DNA of 64,000 nt, from the NCBI GenBank assembly GCA_020248985.1, contig JADCGL010000020.1:196227-260226 (forward strand), given 5' to 3'. The translations under genes and the position numbers were made by a program. This DNA is from Telmatospirillum sp. GTDB taxonomy: Bacteria > Pseudomonadota > Alphaproteobacteria > CACIAM-22H2. The notes under the pieces are model-generated. The model was not told the origin of the DNA, ran no database searches, and saw only the letters and a program-made list of their open reading frames with translations. Below, piece after piece: positions 35,907 through 43,903 of this stretch (positions within the stretch are counted from its first letter, which is position 1; each line of letters opens with the position of its first letter).

Positions 35907-37865
35907 ATGACCGAGCATCTAAAGATCTCTGCCAAGATCCCGCGCAAGCGCTACGTTGCCAACGGCTCACAGACCGTTTTCAGCTTCGACTTCGTGCTGT
36001 TCCAGCCGAGCGAATTGTTGGTAGCCGTCGATGGTGTGTTGATCGCCTCGGGTGTTGCCGTGTCGCTGCTGGCAGACGGTACGGGGACCGCCACCTTCGC
36101 TTTCGCACCGGCGGTCGGTGCTATAGTCGTGCTCCAGCGTCATGTGACGATCAGGCGCGAAACCGACTTCCAGGAAGGTGGCGAGCTGCGCGCCAAAACG
36201 CTCAACGACGAGTTCGACTTCCAGACGGCAGCCCTGCAGCAGGTCGAGGCAGCGGCGGCACGCGCACTGCAGCTGCCCATCGACGATGCCGACAATGCTG
36301 CAACCGTTCTACCGATGGCTGCCGTGCGCGCAACGAAGGTGCTTGCATTCGACGCGAACGGAGACCCGGTTCTGTCGAGCCAAACCTTGGCGCAGATCGA
36401 AGGCGGTGCGACCGCCGCTGCGGAGTTGGCCACCAGCGCCGCATCCAGTGCTACCGCCGCTGCAAGCGCTGCGATTGCCGCGCAGAATTTGGCGACCAAT
36501 GCGGCGAATTCTGCGACGTCGGCAGCAGCGAGTGCCGCTTCTGTTGCCCTGCCGTTGTCGCTCGCCAGTGGCGGCACGGGTGCGACGATGGCTGCGGCTG
36601 CGCGCACGAATCTCGGGCTTGGCAGCGCCGCGACGTTGAACGCGGGCAGTGCCCCAAACCAGTTGCCGCAGCTCGATAGCCTTGGGCGTCTCCCGGCCGT
36701 TGACGGCTCGCTGCTGACGAATATCGCTGGCGCCTCAACACAGGTGACGGCCGGCGAGGTCCTAGCGATACGTGATCTGATCTATCAGGACATATTCAAC
36801 CAGCGCGGCGGCGGCAGCGACCGTTGGTATCGGGTCGATACCGATGCCATTGCCCCCGTCCGCATCAGCCCGCGCATCGGATTCGCCCTCGCAGCGCTCG
36901 CCAACGGCGCTTCTGGAGCCGCTCAAGTGCGGAGCGGACGTGTCGCGGGTTTTTCCGGGCTCGCCGTCGGCCAACCGATTTTTGCAAGTGCCGTAGCGGG
37001 CGCCGTAACCCAAATAGCTCCGATGTTGCCTGCGTCTGGCACTCAGAACGCGACGCGCCTCGTCGGCATTGCCGCAAGTGCCACCGAAATCGATTTTGAT
37101 CCTGACGACGACACAGTATTCGTGGCGCGCAATTCGGAACTAGCCAGTGGGGCGTTTATTTCTGTTCAGCATTGGGTAGATGCCGGTGCTGCTGAGCGAC
37201 TGGCGCTGGCTTATCTCTCTGGCTCCTTAGCTCAGGCCACTGGTACATTTGGCTTGGCTACTGTTTCGAATCGCTCGATAAACGGCGAGCATGGACAGAG
37301 TCTCGGATTTCAATTTAGCGCCACAACAACCGGCTCACTATTAAGCACTAGAATCAGTGTCTTTAGCGTGACGACATCAGGCTCGTGGGAGGCGAGGCTT
37401 TACTCCAATAGCGTGGGGAGACCTGCTACGCAAATAGGCGCATCGAGCGGCGTAGTGTCGATCAATGCTGCTGGTGACGTTACATTTACGTTTGCGATAC
37501 CTCCGTTGATCGTCACGGGTACAGTCTACTGGCTCGTCATTACGCCGATTTCTGGGTCTCCGGATATCGCGTCAGCGACCGTGGCGGATCAAATCGGTTA
37601 CGGTTCGGGCCGCTCAAACGCAATTGTAGCATTAGCCGACAACAGTATCGGCCTTTTGGAAGATTGGAAGATCGAGATTATTCAGATTGGAGGCGCCATT
37701 CGAAATGAACCCGAGCCACTGTTTCCAGAGCTGCGTTTTATGACCGCTACAGACAAAGTGACTTGCCGTTTCGACGACGGCACTACCTCAAGCGCAGATA
37801 CACGAACTACTTTTTTCAACCGTACCAGTATGACACGCGATCTCGTCGTCGAGGTGATCCTGTGA
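35907..37865 (+). CDS. Tail fibre protein
   Basis: A 652-residue fibre. The N-terminal 150 residues have the T7 gp17-like attachment domain (Y-V-A-N-G-S-Q-T-V-F-S-F-D-F, D-G-V-L-I-A-S-G, E-L-R-A-K-T-L-N-D-E-F-D-F-Q-T). An alanine-rich collagen-like or coiled-coil shaft follows (about 160-240), then L-P-L-S-L-A-S-G-G-T-G-A-T (a common tail-fibre hinge), then a beta-rich C-terminal receptor region. Start at 35907 with AAAAGGA; an upstream ATG at 35868 overlapping the previous stop is an alternative. Codon and base composition turn AT-rich from about 37130, suggesting exchange of the tip. Confidence 0.85.
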   Translation: MTEHLKISAKIPRKRYVANGSQTVFSFDFVLFQPSELLVAVDGVLIASGVAVSLLADGTGTATFAFAPAVGAIVVLQRHVTIRRETDFQEGGELRAKTLNDEFDFQTAALQQVEAAAARALQLPIDDADNAATVLPMAAVRATKVLAFDANGDPVLSSQTLAQIEGGATAAAELATSAASSATAAASAAIAAQNLATNAANSATSAAASAASVALPLSLASGGTGATMAAAARTNLGLGSAATLNAGSAPNQLPQLDSLGRLPAVDGSLLTNIAGASTQVTAGEVLAIRDLIYQDIFNQRGGGSDRWYRVDTDAIAPVRISPRIGFALAALANGASGAAQVRSGRVAGFSGLAVGQPIFASAVAGAVTQIAPMLPASGTQNATRLVGIAASATEIDFDPDDDTVFVARNSELASGAFISVQHWVDAGAAERLALAYLSGSLAQATGTFGLATVSNRSINGEHGQSLGFQFSATTTGSLLSTRISVFSVTTSGSWEARLYSNSVGRPATQIGASSGVVSINAAGDVTFTFAIPPLIVTGTVYWLVITPISGSPDIASATVADQIGYGSGRSNAIVALADNSIGLLEDWKIEIIQIGGAIRNEPEPLFPELRFMTATDKVTCRFDDGTTSSADTRTTFFNRTSMTRDLVVEVIL

Positions 37866-39427
37866 AGTTGTCTACTGGAAAAAGAAATGCGGCCAAATGC
37901 TGTACGCATAAAAAGCCGGCAGCGGCCAATCCCCCGCCGGTTGCGAGTTCGATCCCGGATTTCCCGCGTTTCGTAGCAGATTGGAACTCGCTTCAGCGTC
38001 AGAGCACTCCTGCGTTGCATGTGCGCATCGCGATCTGGCTGCAGACCCAGTGTCGGTCCGGCGGGCAGGGTGCGGTGCTGCTCGCGTTCCGCTCGAGCGG
38101 AAAATCGACGTTGATGGGTCTGTTCTGCGCCTGGCTCTTGGCCAAGGACGCCAATCTGCGCGTGCTTGTGCTGGCGGCCGAGCATGCGCTCGCGCGCAAG
38201 ATGGTACGCAACGTAAAGCGCATCATCGAGCGTCATCCGGCGACCGTCGGCCTCAAACCGGTCAAGACCGAGCAATGGGCGTCCGACCAGTTCGTTGTCG
38301 CGCGCACGGCCGAGCTGCGGGATCCATCGATGCTGGCCAAGGGCCTGTCGGGCAACATCACGGGCACGCGCGCCGACGTGGTGATCTGCGACGACGTCGA
38401 AGTGCCCAATACCTGCGACAGCGTCGCCAAGCGCGAGGATTTGCGCGAGCGCCTCGGCGAGCTCGACTACATTCTCGTCCCTGGCGGGCTGCAGCTCTAT
38501 ATCGGAACGCCGCACACCTACTATTCGATCTACGCCGAACAGCTGCGCGAGGAAACTGGCGAGACAGTGCCGTTCCTCGATGGCTTCGCACGCCTCAAAA
38601 TTCCGCTGCTCGACGAAAGCGGTGCAAGCGTGTGGCCCGAGCGCTTCGACGCCGCGCGCATCGAGGCGGTACGCAAGCGAACGGGACCGCGCAAATTCCA
38701 AGCGCAGATGATGCTGGAACCTGTCGCCGAAACCGCTAGCCGCCTCGATCCCGACCGTTTGATCGTCTACGACGAGCCGCTACACTATTCCGAAGGCAAT
38801 AACGCGGCGATCGTGGCGATCGGCGAGCGGCGCATGCTGTCGGCCACGTGCTGGTGGGATCCGGCCTATGGCAGTCCGACCGGCGACAGGTCGGTCGTGG
38901 CCGTCGTTTTCACCGACGCGCAAGGACACTACTGGCTGCACGAAATCCGCTATCTCGAATCGCCGCGCGAAGAGCTGGGGAAGCTTGACGAGGCGAGCCA
39001 TTTTTGCCGCCAAGTTGCGGCATTTGCGGCGCGCAACCGCGTGCCCTTGGTGACGATCGAGCAGAACGGCGTCGGCCATTTTCTGCCCTCGATCCTGCGG
39101 CGCGAACTGGCTGAGGCAGGGCTCGCCTGCGGCGTCCTTGCGGCGGCGTCCACGCGCGTCAAAGTGCTGCGCATTCTCGACGCGTTCGATGCGCGCCTGG
39201 CGGCGGGCGTGCTGCACGCGCATCGCGACGTGTGGAAAACGCCCTTCATCGTCGAAATGCGCGAATGGCGTCCGGTCGGCGGTGCGCGCGACGACGGGCT
39301 CGATGCGGTCGCCGGCTGCCTGCTGGCCGAACCCGTACGCGTCGAGCCCATCGAGCGTCCGACCGCCAAGCGCAGCTGGCGGGCGGGCGGCCAAGCCCAT
39401 CGCGCCAAGACCGACTTCTCCGTTTGA
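37862..39427 (+). CDS. Terminase large subunit (T7 gp19-like)
   Basis: A 521-residue packaging motor. The ATPase half has a deviant Walker A in A-F-R-S-S-G-K-S-T at about 63-71 and Walker B V-V-I-C-D-D-V-E. The nuclease half has the conserved D in W-W-D-P-A-Y-G and later acidic residues. The W-P-E-R-F-D link region and I-E-Q-N-G-V-G-H-F are typical. Start is a GTG sharing GTGA with the tail-fibre stop. A recognisable small terminase is not adjacent. Confidence 0.9.
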   Translation: MKLSTGKRNAAKCCTHKKPAAANPPPVASSIPDFPRFVADWNSLQRQSTPALHVRIAIWLQTQCRSGGQGAVLLAFRSSGKSTLMGLFCAWLLAKDANLRVLVLAAEHALARKMVRNVKRIIERHPATVGLKPVKTEQWASDQFVVARTAELRDPSMLAKGLSGNITGTRADVVICDDVEVPNTCDSVAKREDLRERLGELDYILVPGGLQLYIGTPHTYYSIYAEQLREETGETVPFLDGFARLKIPLLDESGASVWPERFDAARIEAVRKRTGPRKFQAQMMLEPVAETASRLDPDRLIVYDEPLHYSEGNNAAIVAIGERRMLSATCWWDPAYGSPTGDRSVVAVVFTDAQGHYWLHEIRYLESPREELGKLDEASHFCRQVAAFAARNRVPLVTIEQNGVGHFLPSILRRELAEAGLACGVLAAASTRVKVLRILDAFDARLAAGVLHAHRDVWKTPFIVEMREWRPVGGARDDGLDAVAGCLLAEPVRVEPIERPTAKRSWRAGGQAHRAKTDFSV

Positions 39428-39456
39428 CCCCATCCTTTCGCGGGAGACGACTTGCC

Positions 39457-39765
39457 ATGGATCTATCGAATCTCGAACCCGGCCTTGCGCTACTGGCGGC
39501 TTCCGATGCTTCGTCATTCGGCGCCATTGCGTGGCTGTTCTGGAAGCAGCGCGAACAACATGAACGCGCACTTGCCAAGGCGCACGAAATCAATCTGCGC
39601 GAAACGCGCGATCTTGCCGCACGTCTTGCCGACTTCAAGCTCGAGATCGCGCGCAACTACGCGTCCATCGCCTATCTCAAAGACGTCGAAAACCGTTTGA
39701 CTGCACATCTCTTGCGCATCGAAGCCAAGCTCGACGCTAGCCCCATTGCAGATGCAAGGAGCTAG
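39457..39765 (+). CDS. Small phage membrane protein with coiled coil
   Basis: A 102-residue protein with one predicted membrane segment near the N-terminus (L-A-L-L-A-A-S-D-A-S-S-F-G-A-I-A-W-L-F-W) and a long charged helix after it (H-E-R-A-L-A-K...L-R-E-T-R-D-L-A-A-R-L). The shape resembles an i-spanin or holin-accessory protein of a lysis module; no family recognised. RBS GGGAG about 13 bases upstream. It stands between terminase and holin. Confidence 0.6.
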   Translation: MDLSNLEPGLALLAASDASSFGAIAWLFWKQREQHERALAKAHEINLRETRDLAARLADFKLEIARNYASIAYLKDVENRLTAHLLRIEAKLDASPIADARS

Positions 39766-39775
39766 GAGACCGACC

Positions 39776-40321
39776 ATGATTCCAGCCATTCTTGCACAAG
39801 TGGGTTTGCCCGCTCTGATCCGGCTTGTGGGCGGCGCACTTTCGCGTATCGACAATCCTGTCGCCAAAACCGCGTCGGGCGCTTTGTCCGACGTCGTCCA
39901 AGCGATCGACGCGGCCAAACTCGATCCGGCGCAGATCGCCGAGGCCAACCGCCATCTCGAAACATTGGCTAAGCTCGATAGCGATGATTATCGCGAAACG
40001 ATCCGCGAGGTGAACGCGACGATCCGTACTGAGTCGGCGTCCGAAGACCCATATGTGCGCCGCATGCGGCCGACCTTCGGCTATGTGATGGCCGCGACCT
40101 GGGCCGCACAGATGTCGGCGGTCGCTTGGATCGTGGTTGCAGCTCCGCGCGAGGCAGCGCCGGTGATCGAAGCGCTGGGGGCGTTGTCGCTGATGTGGTC
40201 GGTCGGCCTGTCGGTGCTGGGCGTCTATGTCTACAAGCGCTCGGCCGACAAGGCGCTCGGGGCAGGGCATGCGCCCGAAAGCCTGATCGAGAAGCTTCAA
40301 TCCGTCGTCAATCGGCGCTAG
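39776..40321 (+). CDS. Three-helix holin (GTA/phage holin type)
   Basis: A 181-residue protein. An N-terminal hydrophobic helix (about 1-20), a long charged middle region, and two C-terminal membrane helices (about 100-121 and 128-150) are separated by a short loop with P-R-E-A-A-P. The R-R-M-R-P-T-F-G-Y-V-M-A-A-T-W motif before helix 2 resembles the 'holin of 3TMs, for gene-transfer release' family, which includes gene-transfer-agent holins. Start at 39776 after CTAGGAG. Last gene of the cassette; the host DUF952 gene begins 9 bp later. Confidence 0.75.
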   Translation: MIPAILAQVGLPALIRLVGGALSRIDNPVAKTASGALSDVVQAIDAAKLDPAQIAEANRHLETLAKLDSDDYRETIREVNATIRTESASEDPYVRRMRPTFGYVMAATWAAQMSAVAWIVVAAPREAAPVIEALGALSLMWSVGLSVLGVYVYKRSADKALGAGHAPESLIEKLQSVVNRR

Positions 40322-40330
40322 TAAGGGACC

Positions 40331-40678
40331 ATGAATACGCCGATCTACCATATGTGCAAAAGCGAGGAGTGGCGGGCGGCTTTGGCCGCAGGCCGCTATC
40401 TCGGCTCGTCGCAAGACCAAGCCGACGGCTTCATCCATTTCTCCGACCGGCGCCAGATCGTCGTCAGTGCGGCCAAGCACCGCGCGGGCCAGGACGATCT
40501 GGTGCTGATCGAGGTCGATGCCGACGCGCTGGGCCCCGCCCTCAAATGGGAAACTTCGCGCGGCGGCGCCTTGTTCCCACATCTCTACGGGCCGCTTGAT
40601 CCTGCCAAGGTTGCGCGTACGGCACCGCTGCGGCTCGATGGAAGCGGCCGGCACGTCTTCCCGTGGGATCTCGCATGA
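40331..40678 (+). CDS. DUF952 domain protein
   Basis: A 115-residue small protein of the DUF952 family: I-Y-H-M-C-K-S-E-E-W near the N-terminus, D-Q-A-D-G-F-I-H-F-S at about 33-42, and L-F-P-H-L-Y-G-P-L at about 84-92. Its fold resembles an ADP-ribosyl-transferase-like or glutathione-related fold but no activity is established. It pairs with pyrD in many alphaproteobacteria; here the pyrD ATG overlaps its stop. RBS AAGGGA right after the holin stop. Confidence 0.88.
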   Translation: MNTPIYHMCKSEEWRAALAAGRYLGSSQDQADGFIHFSDRRQIVVSAAKHRAGQDDLVLIEVDADALGPALKWETSRGGALFPHLYGPLDPAKVARTAPLRLDGSGRHVFPWDLA

Positions 40679-41724
40679 GCTGGTACGATCTCGTTCGGCC
40701 GTTCGTGAACCAAGTCGATCCGGAAGCAGCACACGGCTACGCGATCGCGGCCCTGCGCAACGGCCTGGTGCCGCGCCCGGCGGTCGTCGCCGACCCTGTT
40801 TTGCGAGTCGATCTATGGGGCCGGTCGTTTCCCTCGCCGATTGGGCTTGCCGCCGGTTTCGACAAGGACGCCGAAGTACCCGATGCGATGCTCGATCAAG
40901 GTTTCGGCTTCGTCGAAATCGGTTCGGTTACGCCGCGCCCGCAGCCGGGTAATCCCAAAAAGCGCCTTTTTCGTCTCACGCAAGACGAGGCGGTCATCAA
41001 TCGCTTGGGCTTCAACAGCCGCGGCCTTGCCGTAGCCAAAGCCAATCTCGAGCGTCGGCAAAGGCGCGGCATCGTCGGCGTCAATCTCGGCAAGAACAAG
41101 GAGACGGTCGAGGCTGGCGACGACTATGTCGCGGGTGCGCAAGCGCTCGCACCCTTTGCGGATTACCTCGTGTGCAACGTGTCTTCGCCCAACACGCCGG
41201 GCTTGCGCGCCTTGCAGAGCCGCGAAGCGCTCGATGCACTCGTGGTGCGCGTGCAGACCGCACTCGCCGAGAGCAAATCGGCGATCCCGCTGCTGTTCAA
41301 GATCGCCCCGGACCTCGCCGACGCGGACCTCGAGGATGTGGTGCGCGTCGCACTCGACCGCAAACTTGGCGGCCTGATCGTCGGCAATACGACCCTGTCG
41401 CGGCCCGCTTCGCTTGGCGATGCGCAAAAGAACGAAGCGGGCGGCCTGTCGGGGCGGCCCTTGATGGCGCTCTCGACCGAGATCTTGGCCAAGACCTACC
41501 GTCTTGCTGGCGGGGCCGTGACGCTCGTGGGGACGGGTGGCGTTTTCGATGCGGCCGATGCTTACGCAAAAATCCGCGCCGGTGCCACGCTTGTGCAGCT
41601 CTATTCAGCGATGGTCTATCGCGGCCCCGGCGTGGCTGCCGCGATCGCCGCCGATCTTGCGGCATTGCTGCGCCGCGACGGCTTTGCAAGCGTGGCCGAA
41701 GCGGTCGGTGCGGATCGGCGTTGA
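40675..41724 (+). CDS. pyrD: Dihydroorotate dehydrogenase (quinone), class 2
   Basis: A 349-residue membrane-associated FMN enzyme of pyrimidine synthesis. The N-terminal hydrophobic/amphipathic region (about 1-35) contains the quinone site. Then A-A-G-F-D-K-D-A, the catalytic Ser in N-V-S-S-P-N-T-P-G-L, the FMN Lys in L-F-K-I-A-P-D-L, and the C-terminal G-V-F-D-A-A-D-A-Y-A-K-I-R-A-G-A. Start at ATG 40675, overlapping the DUF952 stop. The operon continues to the EAL protein. Confidence 0.96.
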   Translation: MSWYDLVRPFVNQVDPEAAHGYAIAALRNGLVPRPAVVADPVLRVDLWGRSFPSPIGLAAGFDKDAEVPDAMLDQGFGFVEIGSVTPRPQPGNPKKRLFRLTQDEAVINRLGFNSRGLAVAKANLERRQRRGIVGVNLGKNKETVEAGDDYVAGAQALAPFADYLVCNVSSPNTPGLRALQSREALDALVVRVQTALAESKSAIPLLFKIAPDLADADLEDVVRVALDRKLGGLIVGNTTLSRPASLGDAQKNEAGGLSGRPLMALSTEILAKTYRLAGGAVTLVGTGGVFDAADAYAKIRAGATLVQLYSAMVYRGPGVAAAIAADLAALLRRDGFASVAEAVGADRR

Positions 41725-41755
41725 CCGGCGGCTTGCGAAAGGGGATACCAACGTT

Positions 41756-42871
41756 ATGTCGCCGATGACGCTGATTCTGCCCGCGATCGCCTATCTCGTG
41801 CTGTCCGCTGCCTTGGGCCTAACGCTCGGCCCGGCCATGGGCTTGGCGGCGTTCGGGGCTGCTGCAGGCGTGCACGGGCTGTGGCTCGCCGCGCGCGCGA
41901 CCGAAACCGCCGACGAAGGCAAACGCGCTTTGGCCCAGATCCGCCGCGAGCTTGCGGCCGCGCGCGAGGAAGCGCGCGGCATTCTCGAGGCGATCGAAAG
42001 TGCGGCGCGCACGCGCCCTGATCTCGGCCATGTGATGACGGAAGTGCGCGTGCTGCAGGGCCTCGTCGAGAAGCTTTCGGGCCAGCCTGTGCCCAAGCAA
42101 GGCGTTGCCGTGTCCGCACCGTCTTTTGCCGATGCGCAAATCCTCGACATCGTGCGCGACGCGCTGCGCGAAAACCGCGTCGAGCTTTATGTGCAGCCGA
42201 TCGTCGATCTGCCGCAGCGTCGTCGCCGCCATTTCGAATGTTTCTCGCGCATGCGCGCACCCGACGGCACGCTGATCGGCCCCGACCGCTATCTGCCGCT
42301 CGCCGAAAGTGCGGGCCTCGTCTCGGCGATCGACAACATGCTGCTGTTCCGCTGCGTGCAGCTCGTGCGCCGCATGCAGGGGACGAGCACGGATGTGGGC
42401 GTGTTCGTGAACATCTCCGAACACACGCTGGCCGACACGCGCTTCTTCTCGGAGTTCGTGAGCTTCATGGCGCAGAATGCCGAGCTTGCGCACAATCTCG
42501 TGTTCGAACTCGCCGAGAGCCACACGCGCCGCCTGACCGAAACGCAGTGGGCCGAGCTCGACCGGCTCGGCAGCATCGGCTTCCGTTTCTCGATGGACCA
42601 GGTCACCGACATCGACGTCGAATCCTACACGCTCGCCAAACGCAATTTCCGCTTCGTCAAAATCGAGGCGCGCAAGCTTCTCGATTTCGCCAACAGCGCG
42701 CGCGGTTCGGCCTTCGCGCGCATCCGGGCGGCGATGATGGACGCCAAGCTCGCCTTGATCGTCGAGAAGATCGAAGCCGAGCCGTTGCTGGTCGAGATCC
42801 TCGATCTCGAGGTCGACTACGGCCAAGGTTTTCTGTTCGGCGAGCCGCGCCCGCTCAAGGAAGCCAAGTGA
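41756..42871 (+). CDS. Membrane protein with degenerate EAL domain
   Basis: A 371-residue protein. One or two hydrophobic segments at the N-terminus (about 5-45) are followed by a short coiled coil, then an EAL-type domain from about 125. The phosphodiesterase signature is degenerate: E-C-F-S-R in place of E-A-L-x-R, and M-D-Q-V-T-D in place of D-D-F-G-T-G, while N in V-N-I-S and the later E in F-E-L-A-E-S remain. It may bind c-di-GMP or a partner protein without hydrolysing it. Separated by 31 bp from pyrD; the stop overlaps the HAD gene start. Confidence 0.85.
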   Translation: MSPMTLILPAIAYLVLSAALGLTLGPAMGLAAFGAAAGVHGLWLAARATETADEGKRALAQIRRELAAAREEARGILEAIESAARTRPDLGHVMTEVRVLQGLVEKLSGQPVPKQGVAVSAPSFADAQILDIVRDALRENRVELYVQPIVDLPQRRRRHFECFSRMRAPDGTLIGPDRYLPLAESAGLVSAIDNMLLFRCVQLVRRMQGTSTDVGVFVNISEHTLADTRFFSEFVSFMAQNAELAHNLVFELAESHTRRLTETQWAELDRLGSIGFRFSMDQVTDIDVESYTLAKRNFRFVKIEARKLLDFANSARGSAFARIRAAMMDAKLALIVEKIEAEPLLVEILDLEVDYGQGFLFGEPRPLKEAK

Positions 42872-43728
42872 CGCAAGCGCTCGACGGCATCGGCGCAGTT
42901 GCGCAGCAATACGACGTGTTTTTGTTCGACATGTGGGGCTGCCTGCATGACGGCATTCGCGCTTTTCCGGGCGTGGCCGACCTGCTCGCCAAATTGCGTC
43001 AGCGGGGCAAGCGCAGCATCGTGATCTCGAACGCGCCGCGCCTTGTGGCGTCGCTGCGCGTGCAGATGCCGAGTTTCGGCCTCGATCCCGCCGCGTTCGA
43101 CGGCATCGTCACGTCGGGCGAAGATTCGTGGCAGGCATTGGTCGCGGACACGCACAAGCTCGGGCGCCGCTTTTTGCATGTCGGCTCGGCGCTCAATTTG
43201 GGCGACCCTGCCGCCATCGGTCTCGAAATTGTCGCCGATATCGACGACGCCGATTTCATCTTGGCGACCGGACCCGCCGGCGACGGCACGCTCGACATGC
43301 ACTCGTTCGGCGCGATGCTGGCCAAAGCACGCAAGTGCGATCTCGCTTTGCTGTGCGCGAACCCGGATCTCGAAGTGCTGCGCGGCGAACAGCGCTTCTT
43401 GTGCGCGGGCACGCTTGCCCAAGCCTACGAAGCCATCGGCGGACGCACGATCTATCACGGCAAGCCGCATGCGGGCGTCTATCGCCGTGCGATGGGTTTG
43501 GCCGGCGACGTGGCCCCGTCGCGCGTGCTCGCACTCGGCGATGCGATGCGCACCGACGTCGCCGGTGCGCGCGCCTTCGGCTTCGACCAGGTCTTTATCT
43601 CGGGCGGCATCCATGCCGAAGGGCTGCAAGCTCCGATTGGAACTTTGCCGACAGCCGGTGCGATGGCAGAATTGTCCAAGAGCTTCGGATTTGCGCCGAC
43701 TTACGTACTGGCCGAGCTGCGCTGGTAG
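42868..43728 (+). CDS. HAD-superfamily phosphatase, subfamily IIA
   Basis: A 286-residue hydrolase. Motif I is D-M-W-G-C-L-H-D-G (D-x-W-G, the variant of the alphaproteobacterial HAD-IIA group, with the nucleophile Asp retained and Trp replacing the usual second Asp). Motif II is in V-I-S-N-A-P-R; the conserved Lys is in H-G-K-P-H-A-G-V-Y; motif III/IV is G-D-A-M-R-T-D-V-A-G-A. GTG start in a GTGA overlap with the preceding gene. Probable small-molecule phosphatase; substrate unknown. Confidence 0.85.
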   Translation: MTQALDGIGAVAQQYDVFLFDMWGCLHDGIRAFPGVADLLAKLRQRGKRSIVISNAPRLVASLRVQMPSFGLDPAAFDGIVTSGEDSWQALVADTHKLGRRFLHVGSALNLGDPAAIGLEIVADIDDADFILATGPAGDGTLDMHSFGAMLAKARKCDLALLCANPDLEVLRGEQRFLCAGTLAQAYEAIGGRTIYHGKPHAGVYRRAMGLAGDVAPSRVLALGDAMRTDVAGARAFGFDQVFISGGIHAEGLQAPIGTLPTAGAMAELSKSFGFAPTYVLAELRW

Positions 43729-43903
43729 GAAATTCGGATTCGGCCACCCAAAAGCCATTTTGCCGAGTTTTCCCCAGGGCTGTGCATAACGCCCCTTTGT
43801 CGATCCGAATCAGCCCCCTAGAGCGCGTAGTTCCGATTCAGGAACTCGTGCGACTTTGTGCCCGATGCGGGGCCAAGTTACAGTTCTATCAAGGGAGTAG
43901 CCG

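Larger units (their letters stand above)
28290..40321 (+). mobile_element. Compact podovirus-type morphogenesis cassette
   Basis: Thirteen plus-strand genes in T7-like order: papain-like protein, small protein, portal, scaffold, major capsid, small protein, tail tube A, tail tube B, internal-virion-like protein, tail fibre, large terminase, small membrane protein, holin. All frames are open and mostly overlapping or tightly spaced. Missing are integrase, DNA and RNA polymerases, primase/helicase, internal core proteins gp15/gp16, a recognisable small terminase and a classical endolysin. No attachment repeats were seen at either edge. Flanks are host genes (lysK and S24 regulator left; DUF952-pyrD right, 9 bp away). 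GC is host-like except at the left edge and in the tail-fibre tip. Confidence 0.85.

Noticed and set aside
28142-40330. Prophage attachment (att) repeats at the cassette edges
   Set aside because: I looked for matching direct repeats or a tRNA end at both borders and found none, so no att site is claimed.
43781-43789. TGTGCATAA, one mismatch from a DnaA box, beside a CCCC-rich stretch like some origin regions
   Set aside because: A single imperfect box without a cluster, an AT-rich unwinding region or neighbouring dnaA/dnaN genes is expected by chance.
43830-43845. GTTCC-N6-GGAAC inverted repeat upstream of methylmalonyl-CoA mutase as an operator
   Set aside because: Only 5-bp arms, no linked promoter with good boxes and no adjacent regulator; left as a remark in the gene entry.
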